DNA of 64,000 bases from Marsupella aquatica (taxonomy: Eukaryota; Marchantiophyta). The notes below the pieces were generated by a model, which was given only the letters and a program-made list of their open reading frames with translations, was not told where the DNA came from and made no database searches. Positions 13,301 to 25,504 of this stretch are shown piece by piece. Position numbers and translations under genes: made by a program. The stretch spans positions 10,850,001 to 10,914,000 of the forward strand of contig OZ316898.1 in assembly GCA_973895155.1 (NCBI GenBank), in the 5' to 3' direction. Every line of letters starts with the position of its first letter. Position 1 is the stretch's first letter.

Positions 13301-15387
13301 GCTTGTCATTGGCTTGTAGATGGGATTGCTGTTTAAGTGCATGGAGTGCCGCAGTAAGGGATCTACACTTGATAGACGATCAACCTTCGACGTTATTTGA
13401 TTATATGATGCAGAGGATGCAAGCAGCGGCCATGCTCAGAGTGAGGAGAAGGAGAAGAAGACTGAACGAAAAAAGAAAAAGCCTTTTTCGTTGGAAAATT
13501 CCGCAGAAATTGACTCGTCTTATTTCAATCGTCCCAAGAATCCACGGGCTTTGCTTCTGCCACAAAGCATCATTCCACGAAGTACGTCGCTACCTGAAGA
13601 CTACCACTTTGAGGCAGCCAGTTTAGCAAAGTTTACTATCCGACCTTCCCTTTGGGTAAGCTCTCCCATTTCGAGCTATTCGTCTTCTTGTGCTGGAACT
13701 GCAGAATTTTGCGCAGTCGGACTCACCATCGTGGCAGAATGAAATGATGGCAAATTGAACTGACGGCCATTTCTACACGGCTCTTGCTCAACCCCCATCC
13801 TTTATTCTTTTTGTGGATTCTTCGTAACTGCATACCACTAAAAGTACGCTATTTTCTGTCATGTTCTGACAGGTCTTCCGAAGAAGGTCCAAGAGATCTG
13901 GTAATATACCCGTATCGTTAGTTTCTTGTGTCTGCTTCTGGTTGGGGTCTCAAACATGGAGTCATATAGAGTAACAAGCGAATTAACATCGGGTCTATTG
14001 TTCCCCAAAATACATTCCACGTTTGGATAGATGGGTTTCGGAATGCGTGTCATGGTTCTGTTTCCAAATTACCAAAATAGTCGCTTGCTTGCTTCTGGCA
14101 GATCCTCGGAGTCATCTGCGAATTCAGTGTTCGTGTTTCTATGCTGAAGTTCAAAAGCTTCTAGGTTCAATTATTGACGATGCGAAGCTTTGGTCTGTGC
14201 AGAACGAGGGACTCGAGCAGAAAATTTTCCAGATATGAGTAATGAGGCAATGTGGGGTGATGATGATCCATCGGGCGGATGGGGAGATGAAGCTGCACAT
14301 AGCGATGTCGAGGACCCCCTGGGTGATTTGGTCCCGGAACCTAGAAAGGTTGGAACGTCCACCCTCTAACCGGCCTTTTCATTCATACCTTTGGAGATCA
14401 CGGATTCTTCATCCGAAGTCAAGATCAATGCGTGCATTGCTAATTGTTCCATCAGTCGCAAGGTGTTCGTTCACTGAAGTATTTATAAATTACAGGACCA
14501 ATTGAGGTTGGTTACAGCTAAGCATTGGTGGTATGTAGCTAGAGATGTGTTTGAAATTCCTTGCCTAGCGTCTTGTCTTGAGAGTTGCCACACATAACAA
14601 GCATGGGATTTTGATTGTTGATTGATTAGCTTCCAAGAGATAAAAAATTCCCCGTTCTGCCTTTCCCTCCCCTTTTATTATTGTGCCTCTTTGAAGTTTC
14701 ATTGGGCTGAGTGTGTTGCTATTAAGGTGGAGGTCTCTTGCAACATTTTTGTTGGAAGTTTTGGAATATTACAAATCCATGAGCTACTGGTATACATCTG
14801 AGCAATCTATCATCTACAGGTGCAGAAAATTAATATCACATATGCCAAGCAAGCAAAGCAAGTTGACGTGCGTCTGTTGAAGGGAGTATTGTGGGAGCAG
14901 GTGCAGCAGGGCTCTTCAGAGAAGAATCAGGTTTGGAGGAAATCCCTCGTCCAATTAATGTTTTCGGTCTTGTGACGTAGATACTGGTCGGTAGGCTCTA
15001 TGATCATCTGAGCTATCCCGTTAACATTTCTTAATTTCATTTCGTGACATTCATTGTAACTTTACGGAGACTTCATTATCGCTTAAGAACAGGATAAATC
15101 ATGTCCATGCTGCCCTGTATAGAGGTGCAGAGTACTCCTCTCAATTATTTTGCTGTCTGCAGGACGACATGTTGGATGAAGAAAATGGCCTCTCATTCCA
15201 GGAAATTCTCCACCATTTCCCAGATGACTGCCCTGCTGCAGCCCCAGAAGATATCTCTGTACATCTTTGCTTTATATGCCTTCTTCATTTGGCTAACGAA
15301 CATTGTCTCCGAATTGATGATTGCTCATCTATGGATGATCTTAGGATATTTTCCGCCAAAGATGACAGTGAGGTCAAGGGCCCTTAG
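10329..15387 (+). CDS. CAPH: Condensin complex subunit 2 (CAP-H, Barren/Brn1 kleisin)
   Basis: Kleisin subunit of condensin I, bridging the SMC2/SMC4 ATPases for mitotic chromosome compaction. Fourteen exons join in phase to 708 residues: 10329-10706, 10978-11079, 11251-11374, 11604-11671, 11878-11932, 12125-12331, 12545-12710, 12854-13013, 13151-13295, 13414-13655, 13873-13900, 14233-14348, 14820-14930 and 15163-15387. Diagnostic blocks are NTWDLGLIDHLSDLV, then ASCTLETGVKIYSYRVDSVH, VAFNVDPLFHQTSALFDDGG, NAWAGPDHWKY, and the C-terminal VHLCFICLLHLANEH. ATG 10329 is the first in-frame start after an upstream stop, and the length fits plant CAP-H. The N-terminal stretch before the conserved block is Thr/Pro/Gly-rich. 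The 28-nt exon 13873-13900 is supported only by splice borders and phase. Confidence 0.95.
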
Positions 15388-16192
15388 ATTGTAAGGCAGG
15401 CCTGTCCTGAGACGCCTGGGTCAAGAGCACTTGACAAAATAATGTACTTCATCTGTAAAAGTAAATCAGGTTTATAGTTAGAGCCGATGGTCAGAGCAGC
15501 AGGGCAGGTCTTCGTGAGACTGGCTCTGAATTTTCTCGAGGAGCCGGTCTTTGTAAGCTTGTACATATAACGAGTCTCTGTGCATCTGCCACGATACTAC
15601 GGTGAACGGGATTCTGGAGTTTTGGTAGCTGGTATCTGTAGGCTTAACCCACATTTGATGATTCTTTCATCCATCTTATCAGCTATTCGTTCCAGAATGC
15701 GTTAATCACGGTGATGTTACGCTGTGGAATTATTTTAAAAAGTAAGTTTTCGCTGCAAGGTCACATCTAGAATGGTAGTAGAACTGTTGAGGTGCTAACT
15801 TATCACCCTGTCTACTTATATGGGAGTGGATCAGCTACGCTCATTTCGTCTCTACGTTCGTGGGATGGAAGCCGTAATAAACACTCTCGGAGAACATTTG
15901 TGAAGAACCCCATTGATTCTATGATCCGTTCGGTAAGCCTTCTCACTGCACCCGTGGGATGAGCTTCTTTTATTTTTCAGCACTGTATTATTATACGTCA
16001 ATCATAACCAACCTCCTTTGTCTTCTTCTAATGCGTGCGGACGCGCAAAATAATGATGATAGTCACTCAAAAAGAGAAAAATTCCTCCCAAGACAGTCAT
16101 GGAACGGAAGGGAAGTATTGAACAGCCAACGTGTAGTGGTACGTGAGTTCCGTTGCCATACGAAAAAGGCAAGCACCCGCGTAACGTACGTG

Positions 16193-16227
<35 letters not shown>

Positions 16228-17740
16228 TCAGGAAGTCCTCGTGACACTAATAAAAGCGTGGCCCATGATGTTAGGAAGGATCTCACACGAATTCGCGCAT
16301 CCAAGCATGCGATACGTTAGTGTTACGGTCGACCTCTAATGCTGGATTCTGTGGAGACCGCTGCCACGGTCATTTACTGTGCGGCTTGGGACAGTCAGTT
16401 GTCAAAGGACCGATGGCGGAATTTCTGGGTTCGGTTAATACTGGTGTGCAGCGTATATGGTTTTTGTGTGTGTTGGGTGGGTCAGCCGTTTGTTTCTTTT
16501 GCTTCGTTTTTTGATCTAGAAATGGGAAGGACTGTCGCTAAGGTGGCGACTTCCCTTGCCTGAGAAATATACATTTATACTACTTTTCTGTGTTCATGGC
16601 ATTGTGAGATGAGATATACACAGAAAAATGAAAGCTTCTACTGATTTTTGAGGGGCTATTAGTGCCAATAATCCTAAACTAGGACCTTAACTCACTTAGA
16701 AGGCCTATGAGATTTTTATTTATACTAATTCTGAGTAAAAGTATAGGAAAATCACAAAGGGCACTAAGGTTCAGTAACATTATGAGTTGACAGACTTACC
16801 ACTTGTATAGTATATTCCTTACGTTTGTGTCATGATCTTCTTAGTGTGAGTGTATGTTGCATTATAGTGGGCTCACTCACTCACTATTCTTTGTAGAGTT
16901 AATGTTATTGGTTTCTAGTCAAATCCCTGTGCAGGACCCTTCTATCCAAGGACCCTTCTATCCAGTTTACCCATAAACTCTATTAAACTTTTCATTTAGT
17001 TCATTCGTAAGCTTACTTTCTCTCTCGCCTAGGTACCTGGTATCCTCAAAATTCATTTCAAAGTGCATAACTTTGAGGGTTTCACTTTCACAAAAATGAC
17101 ATATCATATTTGACGAAGGATATGATCATTTTATTGGTTTCTAGGGAAGACTAATAAATTTCTCAGAAGAATAATAGTGTATTCTAAATCCAATTTTGAG
17201 ATTTATAAGAATTTAAAGATATTTTTAATCAAAATTTTAGATTTTTTTGAATATTCTAACTTTATAGAGATTAAAAAATAAAAATTTTCTTACATTCTAG
17301 GGGGGTGGGGAGGCTTCCATAGAGTGAGACCCCGAGCATACAATTAGTATGTCACCAGCTTGAAGTCTTAGCTTGATGACTCATGAGCTAACTATAGTTA
17401 TGTCTTAGCTTCTAGACTCATGAGCTAACTATAGTTAGGTTAACTCGGGTTAGGACTTAGCTAATGTTAGCGGTAGTGCTGTTGTGCATATACCCAGGGC
17501 TGATGCCAGACTTTGGTGGAACTTAGGCTCATTGTTACGGAGCTAGTTGAGAGATAGGGAGAGCTTGTGCTGTGGATGCTTGGTATGGCCGATCGGCCTA
17601 GAGTGCAGTAAAACTCTTTTGTGTTCCCGTGGACGTAGCCTCATGTAGAGGTGAACCACATATCTCTCTGTGTTGACTATTGTGCGTTGGATGGTTCATG
17701 GGCTTGCCGTTACGAATATCGTCTATGCTCAACATATATA
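15388..17740. other. Gene-free region with degraded repeats
   Basis: No gene is recognised. There is a GA run near 16.2 kb. AT-rich sequence fills about 16.6-17.3 kb, and short internally repeated phrases such as ATGACTCATGAGCTAACTAT (twice, about 17370-17430) follow. Open frames here are short and unlike any family I know. Confidence 0.4.
16197..16225 (+). repeat. (GA)n microsatellite
   Basis: An uninterrupted GA dinucleotide run of about 29 bases, seen directly. It generates meaningless Glu-Arg and Leu-Ser frames on the two strands. Confidence 0.97.
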
Positions 17741-17890
17741 TTTTAAGGATAAATTTATGAAAACCCACAGAATGGGAATAAAAATTTGTGAACCACCACA
17801 AAAAGGGAATAATCAGTCACAACACTTGAACCCAAGACTTATCAGTCTTCACTCACATGAGCTATCACTCAACCATGCCTCTCTGGGCTG
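17741..17890 (-). mobile_element. SINE-like element, copy a
   Basis: Read on the - strand, it begins near GCCCAGAGAGGCATG, has a box-A-like TAGCTCATGTGAG and a box-B-like GGGTTCAAGTGTT about 30 bases later, and ends near GTTTCATAAATTTATCCTT. The same order of blocks, at similar spacing, appears at 46905-47050 and partly at 21490-21650. A polymerase III-type A and B box arrangement suggests a tRNA-derived SINE; this is inference from pattern. Confidence 0.6.
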
Positions 17891-18097
17891 TTTCACAATA
17901 TTTTCAATAGTATATGATATCAATTGGAAGTGTTATTGAATATAAGTGAGATGGCCAGGCAATTGGACACTCTGGGGAAGTCAGCAACTGAACGTGCAAA
18001 CAACTAGATTTCAAGGAGTGTGAGAGAGCTAGAGTGACTGGTTGGACATGAAAAAGGTGCATAGTGGCACCTTGGGCTCCATATCAAAAACATATGC

Positions 18098-18262
18098 TTA
18101 GTAGACCCCCTTCTGGAAAAAGTTTGCTTAATTAACCCCCTCGATACTTTTCCTCAATCTAGACCGATGATGGACCTTTCAGTCTCAGATCTGGACCGTT
18201 GATAGACCTCAGGGGGTCAATCAAATACTAACAAGTTTCATTTTGGGGGTAGATCAAGCAAA
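18098..18262. repeat. Imperfect inverted repeat, MITE-like
   Basis: The left arm (about 18104-18142, containing TTAATTAACCCCC) and the right arm (about 18216-18257, containing GGGGGTCAATCAAAT) are imperfect reverse complements about 40 bases long with about 75 bases between them. It looks like a small hairpin transposon. I found no clear target duplication, so the class is open. Confidence 0.45.
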
Positions 18263-18715
18263 TACCTCCTCCATCTCATGGTAAGGGAGATATTTGTCCA
18301 TAATCAAGGCCAGGGAGACATTTCATAAATGATCATGTGAAAGGATGAGGAGGACTATATTTTACAATGTTTACATACAAAATTGCTTCCGAATCAACAA
18401 ATAAATAATTAAAATATCACGAAAACTTGTACCGTCCAGTTGAACCCCAAATGGACAGTGAGGTTTTACTCTTAGATAAAAATAACTAAATTCCCTAAAA
18501 TATAAGGGTTTCTTATCCAACTTTAAGTCGTGATGGTGATCCCACAGGTGACACGGTGTAAGTTTACATCACGTGATAGGGAATTGTGATGATGTACCGT
18601 ACTTAGAAATGTATGCGTGTGAAGTGTCATGACTATTGCTATGCTCACATGTTTGGAGACAGATTATTATGCACAAGTTCGAAGGCAGCATCATTTACCG
18701 TGGACTTATTTTCTC

Positions 18716-18856
18716 AACAATTATTGTAATTCTTAGATTGGCTTTAAATTGTGGGGAAAAGTTATTATACAGTTATTACAGATTTTGGAGTGGCTTTAAA
18801 TTGTTGGAAAAAGTTATTGTACAGTTATTAGAAATCTTGGATTGGCTTTAAATTAC
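18716..18856 (+). repeat. Tandem repeat, about 60-bp unit, about 2.5 copies
   Basis: The phrase TTGG.TTGGCTTTAAATT followed by GAAAAAGTTATT.TACAGTTATTA recurs with a period near 60 bases, with a few differences between copies. No gene overlaps it. Confidence 0.7.
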
Positions 18857-18869
18857 ATTCAAACAACTT

Positions 18870-19150
18870 AGGATCTGGAGCAAAGTACCTGTACTGTGGA
18901 GGTTTACATAAATGGAAAAGTCACAATGATCATGGATCATATTAGTGAAGCAAATTACATCACTGCGCTGAACCTGTATTGTAAAGTTTGACATAAAAAA
19001 TTAAGGATTCACAATGATTATCGATAATGTTATTTAAATGAATAATATTAGTGCACTGAACCTGTATTGTGAACTTTCACATAAATGGAGGATGCACATT
19101 GATTCTGGATAATGTTGGTTGAGTGAATAACATTATTAGAGCTGATGGAG
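18870..19150 (+). repeat. Tandem repeat, about 90-bp unit, three diverged copies
   Basis: Each copy carries CCTGTA(T/C)TGT.. then ACATAAA, CACA.TGAT, and a GGATAATGTT-like block with GTGAATAA. Copies start near 18886, 18971 and 19064. They are diverged, so the array is old. Confidence 0.6.
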
Positions 19151-19194
19151 TGCAATACCAAGTTGTTTTTGTTTCCAGTTTCACGATGTTCAAA

Positions 19195-21490
19195 GTTTTC
19201 TATCAGCTATTTTTAGAATAGGCATTAGGCTTTGGAGATCAATGGTGCAGACGACTAAGCTACAGTTTATCATGTAAGTAGGTTGTGGGAAATTTGTGTC
19301 AGTCCTCCACTAAAGATTATTTGATTTGTGTGTGAATCATTTAGTCACTCATGATCTTTCAAGCCTTCAATTTCAACTATGAGTTGTCATTGGTCTCAGC
19401 TTGGCCACGTCATACAAAATATCGTTTGTTAAGATTTCTATTGTTAATAAATAAATAAATCATTTCCCAAGTTAGAACTGTTTTGATATTCTTACGCATT
19501 AGGCGTTGGAGGTCAATGGTCCTCACTAAGCTACAGTCTCTCATGTAATATCACTCGAGTGAAAATGAGTGGCATTCCTTCCCAGTATTGACTTTTGTTG
19601 TTATGGTCCCACGAAGAAGGAGCTCATCTCGAGACGAACAGTTAAGAAGGGGTGCCTATGCTTCCCCCAAAATGAGTGGTTGAGATAGGGATCCATCTAT
19701 TGAGTTGAGGGTGCAACTACAGTAGTTTACGGGTGAACAAGATCACAATAAGATATTACTGCACATATTTGCCATATCTAACTCAATAAATCCATGTCCC
19801 GTCAAGAGGGAGTGTAGTCTGTTGACAAGCACAGAAAAAGCTGGAATATCCTTGATATATATTATCCTGCCAAAACGACAGGAATGCCAATCAGGGAGAC
19901 ATGGTCCCAAAGGCAAAAGAACCCAATAAAGGCGGGGAAGGAAAGGGCCCCCAAGAAGACCAAAGAGGCCCAACAAGTCCTTGAGCCATGGATAAACATG
20001 GATGCAAAAGCAACACTAGAAGTTCAACAACAATATTTCAGCATGTAACTAACCATACTTCCATGGAACACCACTTTTGCTTGACAAAGACTTAAATATG
20101 CTCAACAACATTTTTGCTTGGAAAGGTTGTTGCTAGATGATCTGTTCAATCTAGTATTTAGCCAGTTTTCCAGCAGCTATAACAAGTTTCTCTTTGGCAA
20201 CACTTCAACTTTGAAAATGTTTTCATTTGACAACACTTCTACTTTGACAACAATTCTCCTTGAACAAGTTCGGGAATGACTTCATGGACCGCACAGGCAT
20301 TGGCTAGCATATTCAATTGTTTGACTGGATTATGTTGAGTTAATGGCTCAGAAAGTATGTTATTTTTTACATAGATAGCCCCTGACATCCAACAACCTTG
20401 AAATGAGGTCCAATACTTCTCAGTATTATCTCAACAAAGAAAAATGAAAGAAAGATGGCCATCAGGTTGCCAAAAGCCACTTCCATCCCCACTCCACTCA
20501 CCAGCATTCTTGAGGGAATGCAACAGGGGTCTCCGTAATTGCACATCAAAATAAGACAATCATATATCATTTGCCACATCACTCCATACCATGAAAAACC
20601 TCATTATTTTCTTTAATGAACTAGTGCACAACATATAATCCACATTTTGATGTATGATTACCAGCAGAGAATGATGTAACAAGGTCATCACCCCTCTTAC
20701 AAGGCCTCTGCTGCCACTTACCACCTTCCTAGCAGGATACAGAGGAACGCAACACCAGTAGAATGCCAACTGCATGGCAGCCAGCAATGAAGATTGAACT
20801 CCTTGCTTGTCCGAGCACTTGCTCACCAAAATTGGACCATCAACTGGGGAGAGATTGCCACCCTTCCAAGTGGTAGTTTCTCACTGAATTCAATGGGCTT
20901 TTGCCACTTTCAATGGCTACATGTCCAAATTACAAAATAAAAAGACAGTGGCACTTGAAATGCTAATCTATGGCACTTCAAATGATCAAGAAGAATTATT
21001 TTCTGGAAATTTTAAGTTTAATACAAATAAAAAGAAGTTATGATAGATAATTGTTTTCCCCTTATTTTGGACACTTTAATGGAAACCAAATTTATCATAG
21101 AAGCACTGGATCACCCTATCCCTATTCCATTCCAATACCATGTAATGAATGATCCCTTATCTTTGTCAAGTTAGTGTACTGATGATGACAGATGGTAGCA
21201 GGCTGCTCATGAATTTAATCTATTTTCTCTCAAAATTGCATCAGCCATGTATGGTAAGATAACTAAGATAGAATGTCCAACCTTAGATAAAGTATTGTGA
21301 AAAAAAACCTTCTGGCATTTACCCCTATCCGACTCAAAGATTCAGTTATCTATCCGCCAGGTGGTTGTTCATCCCCAATGACTAGTCGATTATCTCTTTT
21401 GTGAAGCAATAATACCATTATTGGACGCATTCAGGCTAGCCTCAGTGTGTCACTGCCAATCTTCACCCAAAACTAAAACCATAAATTGCA
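19195..21490. other. Gene-free region with diverged dispersed repeats
   Basis: A phrase around GGAGATCAATGGTGCAGACG at 19230 recurs in altered form near 19510. The stretch 20520-20640 (TTGCACATCAA, then CATCACTCCATACCATGA) resembles 45760-45810 (TTGCACATCAAGACTG, then GTCACTCCAAACCATGA), so both belong to one diverged repeat family. No intact gene is visible on either strand. Confidence 0.4.
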
Positions 21491-21650
21491 ATGTGCAAAA
21501 GGGAGGTGATCTGGCTAAGCAGGCATGTTTACTTGAGTAAGACTGTGTGTCTCACTTGAGACTCATAAGTTGTGTTGGGTTCAAATATTGTGACTGACTT
21601 CTGTTGTCTCCCTGTCCGTGAAACTCCACAGGATTTCAAAAAGGAAATAG
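21490..21650 (+). mobile_element. SINE-like element, copy b (diverged)
   Basis: It shares CTCACTTGAGACTCATAAG and TTGGGTTCAAATATTGTGACT with the SINE-like copy at 17741-17890 on the other strand, in the same order and spacing. The head is less conserved than in the other two copies. Confidence 0.5.
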
Positions 21651-22929
21651 AAAAGAAAAGGGTGATTTGCCTTGTTGCGCCATGCCACCCAGCACTACAA
21701 GAAATGCGCTGTAAGCCTGATGGGTAGTGTTCCACTTTGCATGAGACAAGATGACATGAGCTCCAGTTCACCCACCCTGCCCCAGCATTTAATTTCAAGG
21801 GCTCAGAGTACGGTACTTCACCAAGTACCAATGAACTCACGGTTTTACTTTGTATCATTCTTTTTGGTTATGCACGATGGTTTTAGAAATGCAGAGTTCA
21901 AAATTGCACACTCTGACTGAAAGTCTACTTCAGTCTGTTGAATGTTTAGCTTCGCAAGGACGAGAAATATCCACTAACGCTAATTGTCTACAGTAGAGGC
22001 TAGAATGATCGAGGTCTCCTCTGTCGTTGAATGAATTCCTCTGTCGTTGAATGAATTCCCGCCTGCACTGGTCACCACATGACTACATATATAAGATAAA
22101 GAGCGCACGCACCACCGCTGACATCAACGAGCACTTCTCCTCGTGACAGGACATCAAATGAATCTAGGATAGACTGTTCTGTACTATCGATTATCTGAAG
22201 CCGGACATTACTTTTGCAATCTTCCCAACTCTCTCACTGCCGCTCAATTGGAAGGGAAGCTGATAGAATAGTATAGAAGTGGAGAGCTTGGAGAGTAGGC
22301 GTCATGCATAGAAGGAAAGAGACTACATAGTATCGGCTGGACTGAAGCACTGCGGGCGATCGATTTGGTTGAGCTTCAGGATTTCTTTGTTGGGGGTGGT
22401 GGTGGGGGGTGGGGGGCGGGGCGGCCAGATCTGAATGGGTTTTCAGTGAGAAGGACAGGAGCAAAAGATGTTGTTTGGGTGAGCGGGCGAGACAAGGAGG
22501 GAATTTCTGCTCACGCTTTGAAAGCAGCGAGCTGTCTGATGGGAGTGAGGGAAGGATTAGAAACAAATTAATCTGCATACAGTAGCTTGTGGGAGTGAAG
22601 TGACAGCTTTTATTTTCCTACAAGCAAGTTCAGTTAGGATCATCCAACGTGACAACAGAGTGAAGTGGAGGTGTGTGACTTTGATTAAAGAATTATATGG
22701 CACCCAACTGTCAAGCACCCAAACTGTCTACTGTCTTGAGAACAAGGCGATGGATCGAAACGTAGTAATTTGATGAGATCATGGCAGCACTGGTTCGCCT
22801 CACGTAAGCTGAAGTGGGACGATCCACCTTTGACATTGTGAGAGGAAGCTAGAGAGTACTAGAAGGACTTCGCACGGGACTTCGCATGCCTAAGCTTGGA
22901 ACCTGAACTAAATCACATCCAAGGACTTC
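21651..22929. other. Gene-free region upstream of the Root_cap gene
   Basis: No gene is recognised. The phrase CCTCTGTCGTTGAATGAATT is repeated in tandem near 22016-22056. There is a G-rich run (GGGGGTGGTGGTGGGGGG) near 22391. A TATATAAGATAAA motif near 22088 could be a core promoter or chance. Confidence 0.35.
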
Positions 22930-22938
22930 TATATAAGA
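22930..22938 (+). promoter_or_regulatory. Candidate TATA box of the Root_cap gene
   Basis: TATATAAGAG follows a GC-balanced stretch about 470 bases (gap size unknown) before the Root_cap start codon. The position suits a plant core promoter with a leader crossing the N gap. This rests only on the motif. Confidence 0.35.
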
Positions 22939-23086
22939 GGGCTGAGCAGCCTGGTGTCAGCGCCTAAGGTTTGATCACTGGACAGCTGACAAATAGGGAC
23001 CCAGGAGAGCGACAGTTAGCATTGAAATAGTTCCTTTCCATCGATCGATCTACCCACGAGGCGATTTCATGCCGAGCTGAGCCGAG

Positions 23087-23186
23087 NNNNNNNNNNNNNN
23101 NNNNNNNNNNNNNNNNNNNNNNNNNNNNNNNNNNNNNNNNNNNNNNNNNNNNNNNNNNNNNNNNNNNNNNNNNNNNNNNNNNNNNN
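23087..23186. other. Assembly gap (100 N)
   Basis: Exactly 100 N, the conventional length for a gap of unknown size. It lies in the presumed leader or promoter of the Root_cap gene. Confidence 0.99.
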
Positions 23187-23400
23187 CTGCTTTGTAATAG
23201 TCTCGCTGCTTTCTACTTTCTGCATCCAAAGCCTCTTGATTCTCTCACTTTTCATTTTTCGTTCATCGTTTTTCTTCCGGCTCCTAGACTGAGGCTTCGT
23301 CGAACTCTGTTATGATCCAGATGATGTCGTGGATTGGGCTGTGATAATCGTGGCTGAGCTACTACATCCTCAAAGTGAATTGGACTTTGGATCAGTAACG

Positions 23401-25504
23401 ATGGCTACTAGAGCTGGAGGCTTGGTTCTTCTTCTAGTGGCGATGATGATGATCACGGTGCCGAGAGCACAAGCATGGAGTGTTAGCTGCTCGAATCCGG
23501 CTTCGTGGTGTTATGGGGTTCTCCAGACGTGCCCCCAAACCTGCGTGAATTGGTGCAAAGTGGACTGCACCACGTGCCTCGTCAAGTGCGGTCAGTCATC
23601 TTTCCCTCCTTCCTCCCCAGCCTTGAATTGCGTGACGGACGGCGTTTCTTGATGACCCGTTTGTTGTTGACAAATTTATGAGATTTTGTTGGAAGTGTCT
23701 GGAGCAATGAGGACCCTTCTGATAATCTGAGTGGGATAGAGATCTAAGTGAGGATATCGCATTTAGCTAGATCCACCATGTTTTGTGCAAATGGACAGTC
23801 AAAATGGGAGTCTCGTCATCCGCTAATCTGGAGATCTTGCTGTCGGTTTCTTGTGCAATAGTAAGAGCAATAGATAAACGAAGCCCGCTGATGCCTTCAC
23901 AGATGATGGTGGGTCTGTACAGCATGTGATGAGCCAGGTGCCGTATGCCAGGACCCCAGGTTCATAGGAGGCGATGGAGTAATGTTCTATTTTCACGGAG
24001 AGAAGGACAGAGATTTCTGCATCGTCTCAGACCCATCTCTACACATCAACGCTCATTTCATCGGCAAACGAGGCTTGGGCATGACCCGAGACTTCACTTG
24101 GGTACAGTCCATTGGGATTCTGTTCGGTTCGCACCAAGTGTACGTTGGAGCCAAGACCACCGGCGTCTGGGACAATCACGCTGATGCTCTCTCTCTCGCC
24201 TACAATGGCGAACCGCTCGTCCTGCCTCCTCGCGAAAGTGCTACTTGGGAGCTGCCTTCTGCCGGACTCAAAATCATCCGCACTGAAGGCAAGAACGCCA
24301 TATCTGTCGAGGTCTGTATTCGTCTCGATCTTATTATTTTCTCTGTTACTTTGGTATAGAGAGAGAAAGAGAGTGGTCGAGATTTTGAGTCAACTGATTG
24401 ACTGCCAGGGTTGTGCTGGAGCAACGTCACTGTCTCCGGTTTCGCCAAATGTTTGTGTCCGACGTTTCGTTGTGTTCATCTGAGCTCAGTGTAAGGTGTT
24501 GGCAATGTTTACGTCCTTGAAATGCACACGAAAGTTACGAAAATTGAAAGTCCACGTTACGCAGACGAGCACCTCGAGCTCACAAGCATGCTGTACATCA
24601 TACTCATTATTCAATTTTCGTTACAGCTGAAGCTTCTTGTTGTGCACAAAATGCCTTGTTCCCGATTTGTAGAAAACCGAACACTACCCGTTTCCTTTTC
24701 ATAAATTTGTACATCCTACTGCAAAAAGAGCCACAACCAACGGATTACTCGATGACGCGAATTCTTGATCTTCAGTGCTAACGACTCTTCAAAGAGAGAA
24801 GGAACTTGAGAAAGAGGGACTGATTCTAACATATTGTGGACCAAGTGATATTAGCTAGGCTCCCGGTTCACAGAAATTTCCGCCACGATAAAAGCCGATG
24901 AAAAGTTAGGGATAAACATTACAGGAGTCTAAGTGAGGTCATTCGCAGAACATTTGAGGATTTCATGTAATTTGGCCGAATCAAACATGAAACTGGTAAA
25001 TGACGGCAGATAGCCACAAATAAGCATATTAATCTTAGCTCTCTTGCATGATGACTTCTTACTCTGACCATTTCTAGTTTTGTGCTGAGACGGAACGAAA
25101 CACGTTTTGGTTGATTTCAGGTCGCCCATAGTTTCAAGCTGGAGGCAATCGTGGTCCCAATCACAAAGCAAGAGTCGCGAGTTCACAAATACGACATTCA
25201 ATCCGATGACTGCTTCGCCCACCTGGAGCTGCACTTTCAGTTCTACAACCTGTCCACCGAGGTCACTGGAGTGCTGGGCCAGACCTATGTCCACGGCTAC
25301 ACGAGTCCTGTCAAACGAGGAGTGCCGATGCCCATTATGGGCGGAGAGCACAGCTTCAGGAGCTCGTCTCTCATGCACTCAGATTGTGCAGTGTCCAAAT
25401 TTGGGACTGTCCCAAGCTCGTCCCTTCAGATCATCCCACAGGCAATTTCTGTCACTTGTGATGGAAATTCTGAGTCGGGTCGTGGCTTTGTTTGCCGTAG
25501 ATAG
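23401..25504 (+). CDS. Secreted Root_cap-family protein
   Basis: Three exons (23401-23590, 23923-24311, 25121-25504) join in phase to 320 residues. ATG 23401 opens a signal peptide with a hydrophobic core (LVLLLVAMMM) and a likely cut after PRAQA. A cysteine-rich segment follows (CSNPASWCYG, CPQTCVNWCKVDCTTCLVKC). Then comes the family signature CQDPRFIGGDGVMFYFHG, RDFTWVQSIGILF, and a C-terminal block with SDDCFAHLELHFQFYNLS and GVLGQTYVHGY. This order matches the plant Root_cap domain family (Pfam PF06830), whose members are extracellular; their biochemical role is not settled. I chose the acceptor at 23922 because the nearby one at 23904 puts the domain out of frame. Confidence 0.9.

Noticed and set aside
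16002-16304. Two long frames over the GA repeat
   Set aside because: They stay open because of the GA microsatellite and read as Glu-Arg or Ser-Leu runs.
17309-17420. Possible tRNA-like sequence on the - strand
   Set aside because: Box-like words are weak and no cloverleaf can be drawn by eye.
22365-22571. Frame rich in Gly over the G-run
   Set aside because: Composition comes from the G-rich repeat; no family features.
23067-23255. - strand open frame across the N run
   Set aside because: Most of it is undetermined bases, so there is no protein to judge.
23905-23922. Acceptor at 23904 for Root_cap exon 2
   Set aside because: It puts the PRFIGGDG block out of frame and meets a TAG; the AG at 23921-23922 keeps the domain open.
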